NCBI GenBank assembly: GCA_963457665.1
Contig: OY735209.1
Span: 63,775,116 to 63,839,115, forward strand
Length of the DNA: 64,000 bases
From: Thysanoteuthis rhombus
Lineage: Eukaryota > Mollusca > Cephalopoda > Oegopsida > Thysanoteuthidae
Direction of reading: 5' to 3'
Shown here: positions 28,141-40,912 of the stretch, in pieces
How positions within the stretch are numbered: position 1 is the stretch's first letter
Layout of the letters: each line of letters begins with the position of its first letter
Made by a program: the position numbers and the translations under genes
The notes under the pieces: model-generated
Told to the model about the DNA's origin: nothing
The model's database searches: none
Seen by the model: the letters and a program-made list of their open reading frames with translations, nothing else

Positions 28141-29080
28141 TTATATCATCATTGAATCCCTAGTGTCCCCTTTCATTCATTGGTATAAAAGCTCAGTTCT
28201 CTTAGAATCTGGTGATAACACAAGTCTGTGACTGGAAGTGGACACACGTGTAGCGGATGATGAGAGAGATTCAGCACCAGAGTTGGAAGATAATTGCGGC
28301 TTTCAATCTGTGAATAGAAACTCTGTAGATGCTTGTCTGTTGAACAGGATTATCGAAAGATGATGATCTTTGAAAATATTCCATAAATCTAGATATATAG
28401 AAATGATTTGGAAAATGGACTGAAGGAATGAAACGTGTGCAAAGAGAAATCCACTTTCACGCACCCCAACCAGAATAACCTTGGAACTGTTATTCAGAAA
28501 CGATGGAGACGTTTGTTGAAAGTGTTCAGGAAAATCGATATCAATCGTAATTTCCTTTTATCCTGACTGTCACAAACACAAAAAAAACTTCGACCTCAAG
28601 TATCATCAGGGAACAAGAGCAGAGCAAGAACTGAATGAGACACACTCAGAATTAGTGTCTTGGCGAGGAACTGAACAGTTTGACACGTCGTTTGATTAGC
28701 CGTCTGTGACCCCTAACTATTTCCTGTTGTATCCTCTCCCTCGTTCTCGAACGCCCAAGACAATGAGAGCTGAACATCAGGTTCCTGTCAATCGCCTTGA
28801 CCCGTCGTTTCTCATTAAATCGAGCAAAACGCGGCGAGCTGTTCGTGAAAGCTCTTCGGGTCTACGCATCTTGAAATACAAGAGACGCACAAACAATCCA
28901 GACACTTTCGAGATACTGATATTATTTCCATTATTGAATACACTCACATTCACACAATTTCAGCTAATGGGAATACACAGCACTTTTGCTACTTCATTTT
29001 CTCAAGTAAACGCATCTGCAGTCTTTTTTTGTGAAAAATCTGCCAGCTCGAGCACAGTTATAAAGCGTACACGCTAAGGG
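28141..29080 (+). other. Unassigned region with TATA-like motif and 123-codon frame
   Basis: A TATAAAAGC motif stands at 28183-28191. About 500 bp downstream a plus frame (28706-29077) is rich in Arg, Ser and Pro in its first half and has higher GC than the flanks. No domain is recognised. The layout resembles a retroelement leader or a gene start, but no long terminal repeat pair, primer-binding site or splice context is seen. Confidence 0.2.
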
Positions 29081-29471
29081 ACCTACTTGTAAACCACAAG
29101 TAATTTTAGAAAGTACACTTACTTCCATCATAGAGCCACAACTAAGCAGACTTTTCTAATATATTTCTGATATATATTAAGCAAAATTGAGATCAGTTAT
29201 TTATTGTCCAATGTGCGATCACTATGCTCATACTTTAAAAAGATGCAAAGTCAGCTTTCCTAAATGGTATGCGTGAGACACGGTAGAGTAGGTCACAGTT
29301 AATCATTTCTGTTCGCACAATGTATATAAAATAATCGATGAATGTGAATAGAATTCTGTTTACGGAAGGTCAAAGGGGTAATAAAGTTTTGGTTGAATTA
29401 TGAGGCTCATCCATGAATTTCATTTTCACTTGAAAATATTTTCCGTTTATTATACATTTATGCATACACTT

Positions 29472-29535
29472 ACGTCCGTCCACATGATATCTCTAGAAGT
29501 TTATAATGAATTTCGATGACATTTGGTAGAAGGGT
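29472..29535 (+). repeat. GATATCTC dispersed repeat, copy 1
   Basis: The wording CCACATGATATCTCTAGAAG, then GAATTTCGATGACATTTGG, recurs at 36012, 53694 and 53848. Confidence 0.5.
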
Positions 29536-30030
29536 AGGCAATTTGTTTCAGAAGACAGGATTAAATTTTAAGATTGATCTATGCAATAGCACCACCCACA
29601 CACCGTAGTTATATGCTTACGCTACGATACATAACCAGAATGGTGTCCGTCTACACGATATGTACCATCACTTACTTCAGTCTGGTCATTATTTTATTTT
29701 GTTGTATAACAGCATACAAATCAACAAAAGATATAGAGAAAGAAAATCAGGAGTTCAAATCAACCTGAAGTATAAACAGTTTCTATGCATACACAGTTGG
29801 ACCATTACCACTAGCCACTCCCTAGAGTGCCCCGAATCCTCATTAGCCAGCTTCTGGCTAGGGGAGTAGTATACGCTTAAGTAATTTTTTTGAACCGTTA
29901 CCACAATTCAAATCTCGTACCTGCTGACACCGTCATCATAGTCTCTCTGTCTGGAGAGAAAATTCAACCAGTAAGAAAGAGAGCTACTTATAAGCTGCAC
30001 GCTGGTTAGCCAGACATATCAAATCTCTCC

Positions 30031-30034
<4 letters not shown>
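29536..30034. other. No recognised gene
   Basis: Two overlapping plus-strand frames of under 70 codons with no motif. Confidence 0.4.
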
Positions 30035-30090
<56 letters not shown>

Positions 30091-30180
30091 GAGAAAGAGA
30101 GAGAGAGAGAGGGACAGAGACAGAGGGACAGAAATAGAGACAGAGAGACAGTGAGAGAGAGGGGAGAGAGAGTGTAAGAG

Positions 30181-30231
<51 letters not shown>
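30035..30231. repeat. (GA)n purine tract
   Basis: About 200 bp of almost pure purine on the plus strand, GA with GACA and GATA variants. Mirror symmetry could allow triplex formation. Confidence 0.98.
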
Positions 30232-30233
<2 letters not shown>

Positions 30234-30660
30234 TTGGCCAAATGATCTCTCAATCATTTCCGACTAAAATGGTTTCTTTTCCCTCATTCGGTGTGCATAC
30301 CCACATTTCACAGCCATTTTCCAATGGATGATGGAGAGAGTTCTATGATTTTGTAACCGAGATTACAATGTAGGAGTACTTTCATAAAATGTATCGTTGG
30401 TCTAATGCAGGAACTTCCATTTAGTCTGATGTTGATGACTGTGCCCCTTCTACTGATTCACTGTACTAAGACTAGGATGCATCATATCAGAAAAAGAAAT
30501 GTTTTCACCAACAATTAGTTTGAAGAGCTATTATCTTATCTTCATATGAGCTTTTTCCATGAGCTGATCTTCCGCAAATATATTGATAGAATAGCTTTTA
30601 CATCAATTTCTATTCTTTTGATCAATTGTACCCTGGTTTTCCTAGTACCTATTTTTGATA
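30232..30660. other. No recognised gene
   Basis: Ordinary composition; no motif seen. Confidence 0.5.
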
Positions 30661-30814
<154 letters not shown>

Positions 30815-31065
30815 AAAGGAACCATGAAAAAACAAAGCAATGGTTTTTAGTTAGGGTTTTGGGGGGTATAGTATTTAGTGATAAACGTTAACCGGTTGTG
30901 AACGTGTTTTCGAAAAGCAAATGTAATTCAGGACTTACTGTCCCCTGGACAGTAAATAGGGCTAAGGCCGTTCATTCGTACATTAATCTTGATTTATGTT
31001 CAAATTCCATGAATGTCATAAGATTCCAGTCTTTGATTAGTGTTTCGAGAAATAAGGGGAGGTAA

Positions 31066-31400
31066 TTATGGAACCCCCTTCAATGAATGAGAAAGAAATA
31101 TCAATGTGTGTGAATCCCCTGTTAGTAACTTCGTTAATTTTTGAGGTTGATGTTGTTTTCCAATTGATGAGGAATTTCTGAGGCTATCGCCAATGCTGGT
31201 GTCTGGCTTTGAGATGTGGGTATCCTGCTGTATTCCTTTAAATACTTTAGGGTTCAATGGGTTGTGAGTGTTGGCAAATGGTATAATGGTTGTTCTTTGA
31301 AATTAAGAACTTACTACTTGCAATTGCTGTTTAATTTTGATTCTTTTTCCAATTCTCATTAAGAAGAAGGGATACTTTGGTTCAAGAAGTAGTTTTTCAA
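31066..31400 (-). pseudogene. Penelope-like element fragment (copy 1)
   Basis: Minus-strand translation gives NPLNPKVFKGIQQD (about 31215-31262), matching the NPxxPxIxKxI motif that lies between the reverse transcriptase and GIY-YIG domains of Penelope-like elements. A PQKLTKLLT block follows, resembling the KNLRDLLV-type motif. Upstream sequence up to about 31400 is protein-like but frame-broken. Neither the catalytic reverse transcriptase core nor the nuclease is present here. Confidence 0.5.
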
Positions 31401-31499
31401 GCTCTAAGATTTAAACTACTCTTGCTGTCTATTATCGTTTCTAAGTGTCAGGCGTAGGAAAATGGTTTACTGAACCCCCTTTTATGGTGGCATATAGAG

Positions 31500-31740
31500 T
31501 ATAGTGAGCCCTCGCATTCATACTGATGCATATTACAACACACACTGAAACTTGACCACAGCTGCCAACACACTCTGTCATACACATTAATTCTACCGCT
31601 TCTCCTACAACACTCCATTACCCTCCAACCCTCACATGCACACTGACCTCTGTACCCCAAGATACCATAGCTTGACCACAGTTGCAAACACAAGCCCTCA
31701 CACATATTGAAAATTACTTTCCCCCTAGCCTCTCTCCGTA
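31500..31740. repeat. 120-bp tandem repeat, about two copies
   Basis: CTTGACCACAG occurs at 31551 and 31671, exactly 120 bp apart, and the preceding GCCCTCGCATTC and AACCCTCACATGC segments also align at that offset. The minus-strand frame (31448-31705) stays open through both units because 120 is 40 codons, giving two related Cys/Trp-containing 40-residue blocks. Confidence 0.75.
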
Positions 31741-33044
31741 CAGCTTCAACTCACTTTTCTGTCTGAAAACACACACCCAAAACAGAAATTTTATGCTGCT
31801 CATAGAATTTTGACTCAAATTAGGAATAATAAACAAATGACCCAAAATTACCCCTTCTGCCGGATAGTCGACGGTTACGATTATTAAAAATTACTATATA
31901 TTCAAACCATAGGTGAAAATTATGGCTATCACTTTTCCATTCTTTTCTTTACTAAACATATATTATTGCTAAAATGGTCAATGTAAGCATAAGAATAGAA
32001 TAAATGAATAATGTATGTTAAATGAAATAAATTTGTATTAATGTTAGGGGAATTACGTAACGAAAAGAGATGGATTCAATCTTTGTCAGTGTTAAAGATC
32101 ATTGTATCGATTGGAACAAGAGAAAAGGGAAAACATTCGGTTCAAGTTCGTCCGTCTTACTGATAAATAGTTGGACAGGTCGGGAGATTGGAAAAAAATG
32201 CCAAGTAAAAGACTGTCCAAGTGTTATAATAAAATAGCTCATTTACGTGTTACTACTGACTAAAAAGTTGATTAGTTTCATTTTAACCATTTTCGAAAGG
32301 CTTTTTCATTCAATCATATAAAGAGAAAAAAACTAATGTAAGCGAGATTATACAACGAGATGAATTTAACTGTGAGGTTAGTGGAGAAATATTGAATTCT
32401 TTAGTTGGATATGTCAGTAAAAAAACAAATTGAAGAAGTCTTTCTATGTATTCAGTATTCTTGAAGATGATATCATAAGCTGGTTTGTATGCAGTCTGAG
32501 ATTTGAACTAACACAGCGGATCTAATATTCATATGGGTGAACACTCAATAAAATGTCACAAACAGCGAGTCACGTCTGTTCTCATTCTTATTGATTCTTC
32601 CTCGTTGATTACCGTTTGGGCTATACCTATGAAGGTAAGCCCTGTGTTAAAAAATGATCTCTAGTATAAAAAAAATCCCTCCATAAATGATACATTACGA
32701 TATCCTATATGAAATGGCAAACTGCATGTAGTATGACATAGGCTATGTATTAAAATCATATCTGAAAAGGGGGGATGCGTGATAAACAATGCCGTGTTAA
32801 TATAACTGATTTGTTTTTTTAATCCAAGAAACGGTTACATGACAAACAAATGATTGATGACCCCCAAAATGTATAAACGGTTCAATAACATCAAAACATG
32901 AGTCAAACATACTAAAAAAACACTTGACAAGATTACATGGGTTACATTAGCATATATTGGGGGGGAAAAGCGACTGAATTGACACACAAAATCTTGAGAA
33001 AATTTTTTTGATTTGTTTATTGTTCAAAGCAGGAAAGCCTCCTA

Positions 33045-33047
<3 letters not shown>
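31741..33047. other. AT-rich, no recognised gene
   Basis: No frame longer than about 60 codons and no repeat pattern I can define. Confidence 0.5.
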
Positions 33048-33123
<76 letters not shown>

Positions 33124-33187
33124 AGTATATATAATGTGTTTGTGTGTAAGAGTGAGTGTGTTTGTGTATGTTTGTACGTGTATGTGT
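33048..33187. repeat. (TA)n followed by degenerate TG-rich tract
   Basis: Pure TA to 33121, then TG-rich wording to about 33187. Confidence 0.97.
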
Positions 33188-35066
33188 AATGGATAGTTGT
33201 CAGTGTGTCCAGAATCATATTCACCTTTTGAAGACACATACAAAACTGGTTGAGGTTTATTAAGGTATATAATATTTTCAATCTATGACTAAAAAGATTG
33301 GCTTTGCTTTTTCCGTGCTTTTCTTGAATTTATTCGACTTTTTTTTGTTGAATATATTTACCTACTTATGTATATAATAATCCCCTAGTACATTCATGCA
33401 CAACCGTAACATAGCTTCAACATCAGCTACCACGTTGAGATTTCTTTAATATCATTCACCATTTATTTTAACTTTTTGGAAAGTCATAAGTCATCGGGGA
33501 CTAAATGAATTCTAGCAGGGTGTCTCCAAGCCCTGAGTGAAGTGATATTTGTCCCAAAATCCCAAGCAAGATATGAAGAAAGATCAGGCTCAGAACAATC
33601 TCAAGTTCACTCTATGAAACTTCATTGCTGATTGAATAACAACACAGGAGAGTCATTGCGCTTTAACTTGCCCTTCTGATATCTTGCAAGTTTCATTGAG
33701 CCTATAGGACTGGTTGTTGAGATATAAGAATGACTTGATACTTTCCGGGCAGATCTCGTGTCGTACAGACACAATATATATTTCAAGAAATAGATGAAAT
33801 CGATGAAATCAATTTTTGCACTGTTTCATAACAATTATTGGGGAGACTGATGTTGGTTTATTCCTTTTTGAAATGGAAGCTTTGCAGAAAAATTTAGAAG
33901 GGTTCATTCTCGTTTTTGAGCGTCAATATGGTGTAATATAAATAACGTGTTAATAATGTAACATTATTCTGGTTGATGCCAAACCAAGCGATACAGGGAC
34001 TAACTTGCCCACAGCCGGAATATTTTGCCCTACATTTCGATCATCTGAAAAAAATTCCAGAGAATGCTCTGCAGTCCAGTTTTTGTATTCTCCTCGCCCC
34101 GGAAAAACAAAACAACAAAGAACATTTGGCTGTTAACAGCGTCAAGATCTTTGTGCTAGTAATAGCAATATTTCGCACACGTTCAGTAGGCCAAGTAGAA
34201 AAATTAAGTAGAATAAAACAGGAAGATTTCTCTGCGTCCATTCTAACTATGATTTGAATTCAAGATTTTATTTTCCCTCTGACTGGGATACATAATCAAA
34301 CATACCTTCTGAATATCAACAAATGAAGGAAAACAAAACATATTGTGCACTAGAAGACTAAAAATAGGAGAAACTTGCCCCATGGCAAAATTGCCATAAA
34401 TATTTATCTAGAATGGGGACGACGGTAACTATAATCACTAGAAAGGTGCACTCCCAAACAATAGATGCGAAACAAAGGTTTGCACACAGTTTTCCATCTC
34501 TGGTTGTCACCATTCACTAGCCCAAAAATCTAATTGGAGCAAACCTTCAACACGTTTACTTTATCGAAATCAGTTTTTAAACACTCACCTCACCGGTCTA
34601 CAACACGTATTTGGCAGTATTCCAATGCACAAGGGCAGGTGATAATGTTACTTCACCATGTGACCAAATTGACTGGAAACCCCTTTGGCATCAGATAAAA
34701 AATCCAGCTACATCAAATTGACAGTCGTACTGAATGTTACTGCCATGCCACAACCTTGGAGCAAGATTGTAATACATAAAACATCCACTGTATAAGAGTT
34801 GTCTCAAATCTTCTGACAGAAGAAGCTGTTGTATACATTTTCAATTTTCAAAGATAGAGGTTACACAAGCAGCTGTTATATACGTTTTCATTTTTTTAAT
34901 ATAGAAGTTTTGTTAACTACATAGGAAAACATACATATGCATTAGACAAGTAAGCAAACATACCCCTACACACTTACATACACACGACTATGAATATACA
35001 TGAACTTTACCAAAATTTATGTTGCTTTAACTTTATTCATTTTTCCCCGAGTACTTCCGACCATTA
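33188..35066. other. Long stretch without a recognised gene
   Basis: A 94-codon plus frame (33973-34257) overlaps an opposite frame; neither shows motifs. The rest is AT-rich background. Confidence 0.5.
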
Positions 35067-35088
35067 ATTGTCTTTTAAAAGTTAGTAT

Positions 35089-35140
<52 letters not shown>

Positions 35141-35160
35141 ACTAACTTTTAAAAGACAAT
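35067..35160. repeat. Perfect 23-bp inverted repeat enclosing (CA)n-(TA)n
   Basis: The left arm 35067-35089 and right arm 35138-35160 are exact reverse complements over 23 bp. The 48-bp loop is a CA run followed by a TA run. Each arm carries an internal CTTTTAAAAG palindrome. Confidence 0.97.
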
Positions 35161-35172
35161 ATATATCTATAT

Positions 35173-35236
<64 letters not shown>
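35158..35236. repeat. (TA)n microsatellite with TATC interruptions
   Basis: Begins at the outer edge of the right arm of the inverted repeat. Confidence 0.97.
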
Positions 35237-35600
35237 CAGTGTTTATAAAGGCGTTGTATTATTTGAAACTCTTTTTGTTACAAGGAAAATGAGTCTGCAC
35301 GGACAGCGTTAATATAAAAAGTGATCAAAGAGGAAAGGGGCTGCTGTTGATAGGGTTGCTGCTTCAATAGCATCACTCTTAACTATTGAGCAAAGCGGCC
35401 CGGCTGAAACGCGAAAGTCGGAATGAACAAGATAATTTTTTGGGAATGACACAGTTCTTTTGATTTCTTGAATGACCATATTTAAAAGCATCAAGCGGCT
35501 GAATTGAAGAAAAATGAGATTGTAAGTTCACGAGACATAAATAGAAAAACTACTTCGAACAAAGGTTTCATATTTAATTTTTGTTAATAACTAATCGATA

Positions 35601-35601
<1 letters not shown>
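35237..35601. other. No recognised gene
   Basis: A 61-codon minus frame without motifs is the only open frame of note. Confidence 0.5.

Positions 35602-35696
<95 letters not shown>
35602..35696. repeat. (CT)n-(TA)n microsatellite
   Basis: CT run passing into TA. Confidence 0.98.
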
Positions 35697-35827
35697 GTAA
35701 TACTTCCATATGAATATATATTTTTCAGATCTACAAAACGATATTTGTGAACGTTGATTTTTTATCAATACGTTGCATATTTACTCATTTTGGATTTTCT
35801 TTTTGAGTTTTGGGTGCATATGCTATT

Positions 35828-35890
35828 ACCTGGGATCGAAACACAAAATCTTTATTTTGAAAAGATGAAACCACCTTTAGTCACTCAAAA
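35828..35890 (-). repeat. Possible tRNA-derived SINE head
   Basis: On the minus strand TGTTTCGATCCCAGG fits a B box and GAGTGACTAAAGGTGG is a poor A box at the right distance. Weaker than the other tRNA-like sites. Confidence 0.35.
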
Positions 35891-36011
35891 TTGCTGATTC
35901 AAAATGATCTGTCTGCGAATAAAAAAAACTGTATTAATCCAAGGATTGTCAAAATGCTGTGCCCTATCGAATGAAAGCGTTCATATATTGTTTGCTTATC
36001 TATTCGTCTAT

Positions 36012-36063
36012 TCACACGATATCTACGATAGTTCTGGGTGACCATCGATTAAAATTTTCTGAA
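36012..36063 (+). repeat. GATATCTC dispersed repeat, copy 2
   Basis: CACACGATATCTACGATAGT followed by CTGGGTGACC and ATTAAAATTTTC aligns with the copy at 53694. Confidence 0.45.
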
Positions 36064-36435
36064 TTGTTGCCATGAGCAACGAAAGAAATGATTAAATTTC
36101 GGCTGCTTCTTTGAACTGGTTTTTAACTCATTAATAAACAGTCATTAAGAAGGTTGAATTTCGAGTGACCAACTCCATATTTGCACAGTTTAGTTAATGG
36201 CTGTTGTTTTTTTCCTATATCATTTAGTTTTCATTTAGTGTACAACGTTTAATGAACTGTGCACGATTGTGTTCGTTCTTTTTATAGAATGGTTCTTGAA
36301 ATACAGGTTTCCCTTAATTAACGTTGTTCTGTTTAGCGCAAGTTCCGATCAATGTGGTTGAAGTAATTGTGTCCATTACTTCATGAACGTGGTGAAAATC
36401 TTTCTTCTATTGTCAACTAAATCATCCAGTACAAT

Positions 36436-36442
36436 GCGTCAT

Positions 36443-36473
<31 letters not shown>

Positions 36474-36520
36474 AGCAACCTTTTAGTTTCCGTCGTTGGA
36501 CATAAAACTTCATAAATACT
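36436..36520 (-). pseudogene. RTE-type LINE 3' end with GAT/GCT tail (copy D)
   Basis: On the minus strand TTATGTCCAACGACGGAAAC matches the TTTTGTCCAACAACTGACAC end of copy B, with the same upstream GACAAAT-type wording. It is followed by (GCT)n then (GAT)n, seen on the plus strand as ATC repeats at 36440-36461 and AGC repeats at 36462-36478. Trinucleotide GATGATG tails are characteristic of RTE elements. Protein similarity fades within about 100 bp upstream. Confidence 0.65.
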
Positions 36521-37831
36521 TAATTTGTCTTGTCTGTCATACAATTTTATTGTTTGTTTTTTTCCAGCCACTGTTCTGCTTATGATACTTTGGGATCCAC
36601 ACTATGATTTGTGATATCTAGCGATTTGTTGACATTATTCCAAACCATTGCCATTTCAATTTTTTCTATGATTTCTATAAGATATATGACTTTTTCTAAC
36701 ATAATATGTTGTCTCCTGATCCCTGATCTTCATTTTTTATGCAATCGTCATTTTTGTTTCAGACGTTTCAACGGATATTGGCTACAAAACTTAACTGGAA
36801 ACAAATAGTTTTATCAAAGAGACAAATATACTCAAATGCTGTCAAAAATGTATATAGAACGTCGTAGGTTTTTTAAGATATTGTTCTATCCTTTGATTTT
36901 TATAGGGTTATTCTAAATTCATTTCTTTCGGAATATTATTTATGTTATATCTGCGTAGTTCATAATCTATCATTGATCGATTTTCACCACTCTTTCTTGT
37001 ATTTATTCAACAAGGTCATGACATACGCTGTGATATCTGAAGACCGATTGATTGAGTGATCAAAGGAAATCTGTACATATTCGTATGTTTTCTTTTAGGT
37101 TTTACCATATTTAAGGGGGATCACTCGGCAAAGATAAATGGAATAGGCAGGGCTTTACTTTGATAAGAATTATGATCACTTGGGAGGAGCATGCGTCCAC
37201 TTCTTCGCTTAGCTATGGATAAATAGGAATGTGGCTTGAAACCTTTTAATCCTTTGAAGCAGTTCATTTTGGAGTATCAGACTAGCACCCAGGAACCGTA
37301 AAGAAAAAAACCCAACAAACAATTGCTACAAATAATGGATGGATTTCCATAGATCGTTTCATGAATAGAGTTATACTTGTAGCCTAATATTTCACATGAT
37401 CCTGAAAAAAACAGTGAATAATTGTATTTGAGTTGAATAAGCATTTTTAGCGAAAATATGAATCAATATCTGCTGCGTTTGAACCTATGGATTGAGCAGT
37501 GATTGTGGTGAAATAATTTTCCTTGGTGAATGTGACCTACCAGTATGGTTTGGAGCGAAAATCTACGATTAAAAAACGTTCTCACAAAGAGATAAGTTTT
37601 GCAAGTAAATTGAACCTCTTCAATGATAAAACTATATTGGGGGGAGATTTGAAGAAAAGATTCCCCCAAACCGCTGAGGATGCTACATGGTCAAAATCTA
37701 GAGCCCAGATAAATAGATACACGCGAATGTCATGAATAATCTAAACCTTAGAGTACTGGATGGGCGGTTCCGGTGCAGTTGTTGATTAATGAACTGTTCG
37801 AACTTAATCCAGCCGTAATTTTCATTTGGTA
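36521..37831. other. No recognised gene
   Basis: AT-rich with short frames at 36611-36808 and 37463-37735. Part of it may be decayed upstream LINE sequence. Confidence 0.4.
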
Positions 37832-37990
37832 TAGTATGTGTTTGCATATGTGAGTCTTTGTGTGTGAGTGTTTGTGCATGTGTGTATATTTGCACAAGTT
37901 ATTGATTTGTGTGTGCTTACATGTGTGTGTATGTATGTACGTGTATTTGCGTGTCAAAGTCTGCGTGCAAGTGAGAGTGTGTATGTGAAT
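37832..37990. repeat. Degenerate TG-rich tract
   Basis: Imperfect TGTG, TATGTGTG and TGCATG wording; an aged (TG)n expansion. Confidence 0.8.
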
Positions 37991-39914
37991 ATATCTCATT
38001 ATCAGCAGGTGAATAAGGAAAGTGAAGAAAGATTAACGGGAATGCATGTGTCCATCATTGGCTCGGCTGAATTGCAATGATGAACGTGGCTTACTTTTAG
38101 AAGTCTACCAGTAATCAATTTTGAATTCTAAAAAAATGTCTATTATAAAATTCTAGAACATTTGAATCTATGTGTACAGATTCCATCAGATTTCGTCTTC
38201 ATGTTGGAAAAAAATGCATAGTGATTTCTAAGCAAAGCCCCTGAGAAAATTACCATGAGGTTGTACTTGTGTATCTGCGCCCCCAAAACACACACTACCT
38301 GAATGCACTTTCAGCCACAATGATTTTATTGGCTTTAACCTTCTTAGCATGCAATACTATACATGCGCGCTGGTACACGATAGAGTCAACCTACCTTAGT
38401 ATTGACATTGACTTGAAAGGCGCGATACTCAGCGCTCAGAAAGTCTTGACTCCTCTTGCCAGCCTTGGTATGTCACTACGGCTACACCAATTCCCATTCA
38501 ACCAACTCTTGAGACAACCTGTACTTTTTTGTTTCAGTTGTATGAAGCGATGGACAGTAAACGTTTTTATACAATATAAGGAACGTGATTCCGATTGTAA
38601 GTAGTTAATTTTCACAGCGTATCTCATTCGGTGTCAGAAACGGACAACTGATAGCAAAAACAATAAGAGAATAAATAAAAGAAAACAAATTTTAATTGGA
38701 TATCAACATCTGCCGATAAAAATATCTCACCCAAAGCCAGTTTTTAATCAAATCTCTAATTTCTATTATCGGAACCTCATCTCCAACATTGTGCCAAAAA
38801 GGCTCCAACAGCCCGTTGCTTTTTTTCCAGACACTATGATATCTTCACGTTTTTGTGCATCTATATCATACAGTACACCTAAGATACAAAACAATTATAG
38901 CAATTGATTGGTACTCAGAAAACTCAGCATTGTATTAAGCAAATCAATAGAAAGATACAAATGTTTATACTTTGTACGTATAATTTTTCTGTACTGCACG
39001 TAAATCTTTATTGGATAAGCTTACAGCTTCATTTTAATTTCTTGGAACAGACAATACAGATCTTTATTTTGAAGCCATGTCAATGTTCTTTTTCTTAAAC
39101 CTTTTTCTCGCTTAAATTCAGCGTATTTTCCCCAAGAAGAAAATTTGCTGGTTTACCATAAAAATTACATCACGTCACCATGTTTTTCAAACAAGACTTA
39201 CCAACTCATTATTCTAAAATGCTGGAGGGTTTTTTTTTTAAATTATTGAAAAAATGGAATTACGAAACGATTTTCTTTCTTACTCTCAGATATCTACTAA
39301 ACTTGACTAATTAAAAACGGGGCCAGATGATGCATCAACCATAGTTGGTGAGAAAACTAACTTCAATTCATATAACAGTGACTAAACTTCCTCTCAGAAA
39401 TCCATAACGAGCACTGTTTAAAAATTACCCGTAAATCTTTGATTTTTCATGGTTGCATGACCTTGACGTAACCTGGCAACAAATCAGAGAAGGCCCTGTT
39501 ACCTGAACAGGCTCTCTCCCATGGGGTTATTCAGTTTGGGGAGATTGGATATTTCTGACTCAACAAACTATCGAAGCATCTACTGTACTATTTGGTCGAA
39601 AGAAATAACCAATTATTTTTTCCGAAACACTTTCATACGTGAATGCTCATCTTCTTCCTGATTGCAATCAGATGTGATATAAGAACTACTTCGTGAGGAA
39701 CAAAGGTTGGATTGTGTTTTGCAAAATCTATGCATACTACTGTGCTGCGTATCTGCTTAAGCCTGAAACATCCGTTCGGCGCTTCTGCATCTTTAAAAAT
39801 GAACCAAATTATTTTTCCTCATTTTCATGGTTCCAAATAAATTGATGAACAAAATGTTCCCTCGTGCATTTAACAGAAAAACACAAATATCAACAATTAC
39901 AGTACAGTAAAAAT

Positions 39915-39918
<4 letters not shown>
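37991..39918. other. Long stretch without a recognised gene
   Basis: A 111-codon plus frame (38269-38604) has a hydrophobic patch near residues 15-30 but no recognised family or convincing signal peptide at its start. A CCTGTTACCTGAACAGG hairpin lies near 39497. The rest is AT-rich. Confidence 0.4.
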
Positions 39919-39967
<49 letters not shown>

Positions 39968-40051
39968 TATATATATATAAAGAAGGAGAGAGTGAGTGAA
40001 AGAGAGAGACAGAGAGAGAGAGAGAGAGACAGAGAAAGAAAGAGAGAGAAA
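39919..40051. repeat. (TA)n-(CA)n-(TA)n-(GA)n compound microsatellite
   Basis: TA, a short CA block, TA again, then a GA-rich tract. The TA-to-CA order is the reverse of most loci in the window. Confidence 0.97.
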
Positions 40052-40127
40052 TGAACCGACGTTTCAACAAATAGATGAATGTTAACAAACTGAAATGGAT
40101 AAATAGATAGAAAAAAAAAACGGAATG

Positions 40128-40153
40128 ATATATATATATATATTTTTTTAATT

Positions 40154-40194
<41 letters not shown>

Positions 40195-40217
40195 TTGTGT
40201 GTGTGTGTATGTGTATA
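40128..40217. repeat. (TA)n-(TG)n microsatellite
   Basis: TA, a short T-rich break, TA again, then TG. Confidence 0.97.
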
Positions 40218-40780
40218 AACAAACTTGCGAGAAAACATAGGCCAATATAAATATATATATCACTGGCTGATGTGCCATGTAAAACTCTTACAGGCTGCAT
40301 CGATGCAGCTAGAGGGCTGAAAATACACACATTTTGTCTACACCCTTAAAAAGATTTTAAGAAGGAGTAAAATTTGCAATCCAGTTCTATGCTGAAATGA
40401 TCTAGTTTGTGTTGGCTTTTTTTAAAAATTGGTTTTCTTCACTGATCACTTTCCAATAAAATGCAATAGAAGTAGCTCATTCATTGATCACTCTTTTTTT
40501 GCAATTTTCAATTGATCACTCCCAACGGGCCAACGGGCATGATTCCAAGGTTTTTATTCAGTGACTAACCACACCTGTTCATACGGAATATGAATGGAAA
40601 CATCAATCATGAGTCAATTCATTGCAATCAATAGGAGAATAGTTTAGCTATAATAACTGTTGGAATTGGAGATGAAGGGTCGAGTCAGTTCAAACTCCAG
40701 CTGTAACGGTCCGTATCATTTTGTTGTAATGCCCCACAAAATCCTTCATTCCCCTTATTGAGTAAAAAAGAGCACAGGTT
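40218..40780. other. No recognised gene
   Basis: Ordinary composition; a direct repeat of CAACGGGC near 40524 is the only visible pattern. Confidence 0.4.
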
Positions 40781-40788
40781 TGGGTGGA

Positions 40789-40912
40789 TGACGTCACTAG
40801 GAGTGCACGTTGCTACTAAGACTATCGACATGTTGTTGACCGACTGAATATTAGTTTGATATTTCGAGCCATAATGGCGACGGCTGAAACCGTAGCAATA
40901 TCAGTATATTGA
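40789..40912 (+). promoter_or_regulatory. Possible CRE site and short ATG frame
   Basis: A perfect palindromic TGACGTCA lies at 40789-40796. About 80 bp downstream, GCCATAATGGCGACGG begins a 12-codon frame (40874-40912), MATAETVAISVY. CRE sites near a start codon with GC-rich first codons are common at animal first exons. No splice donor, downstream exon or CpG island confirms a gene, so this could be chance. Confidence 0.25.
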
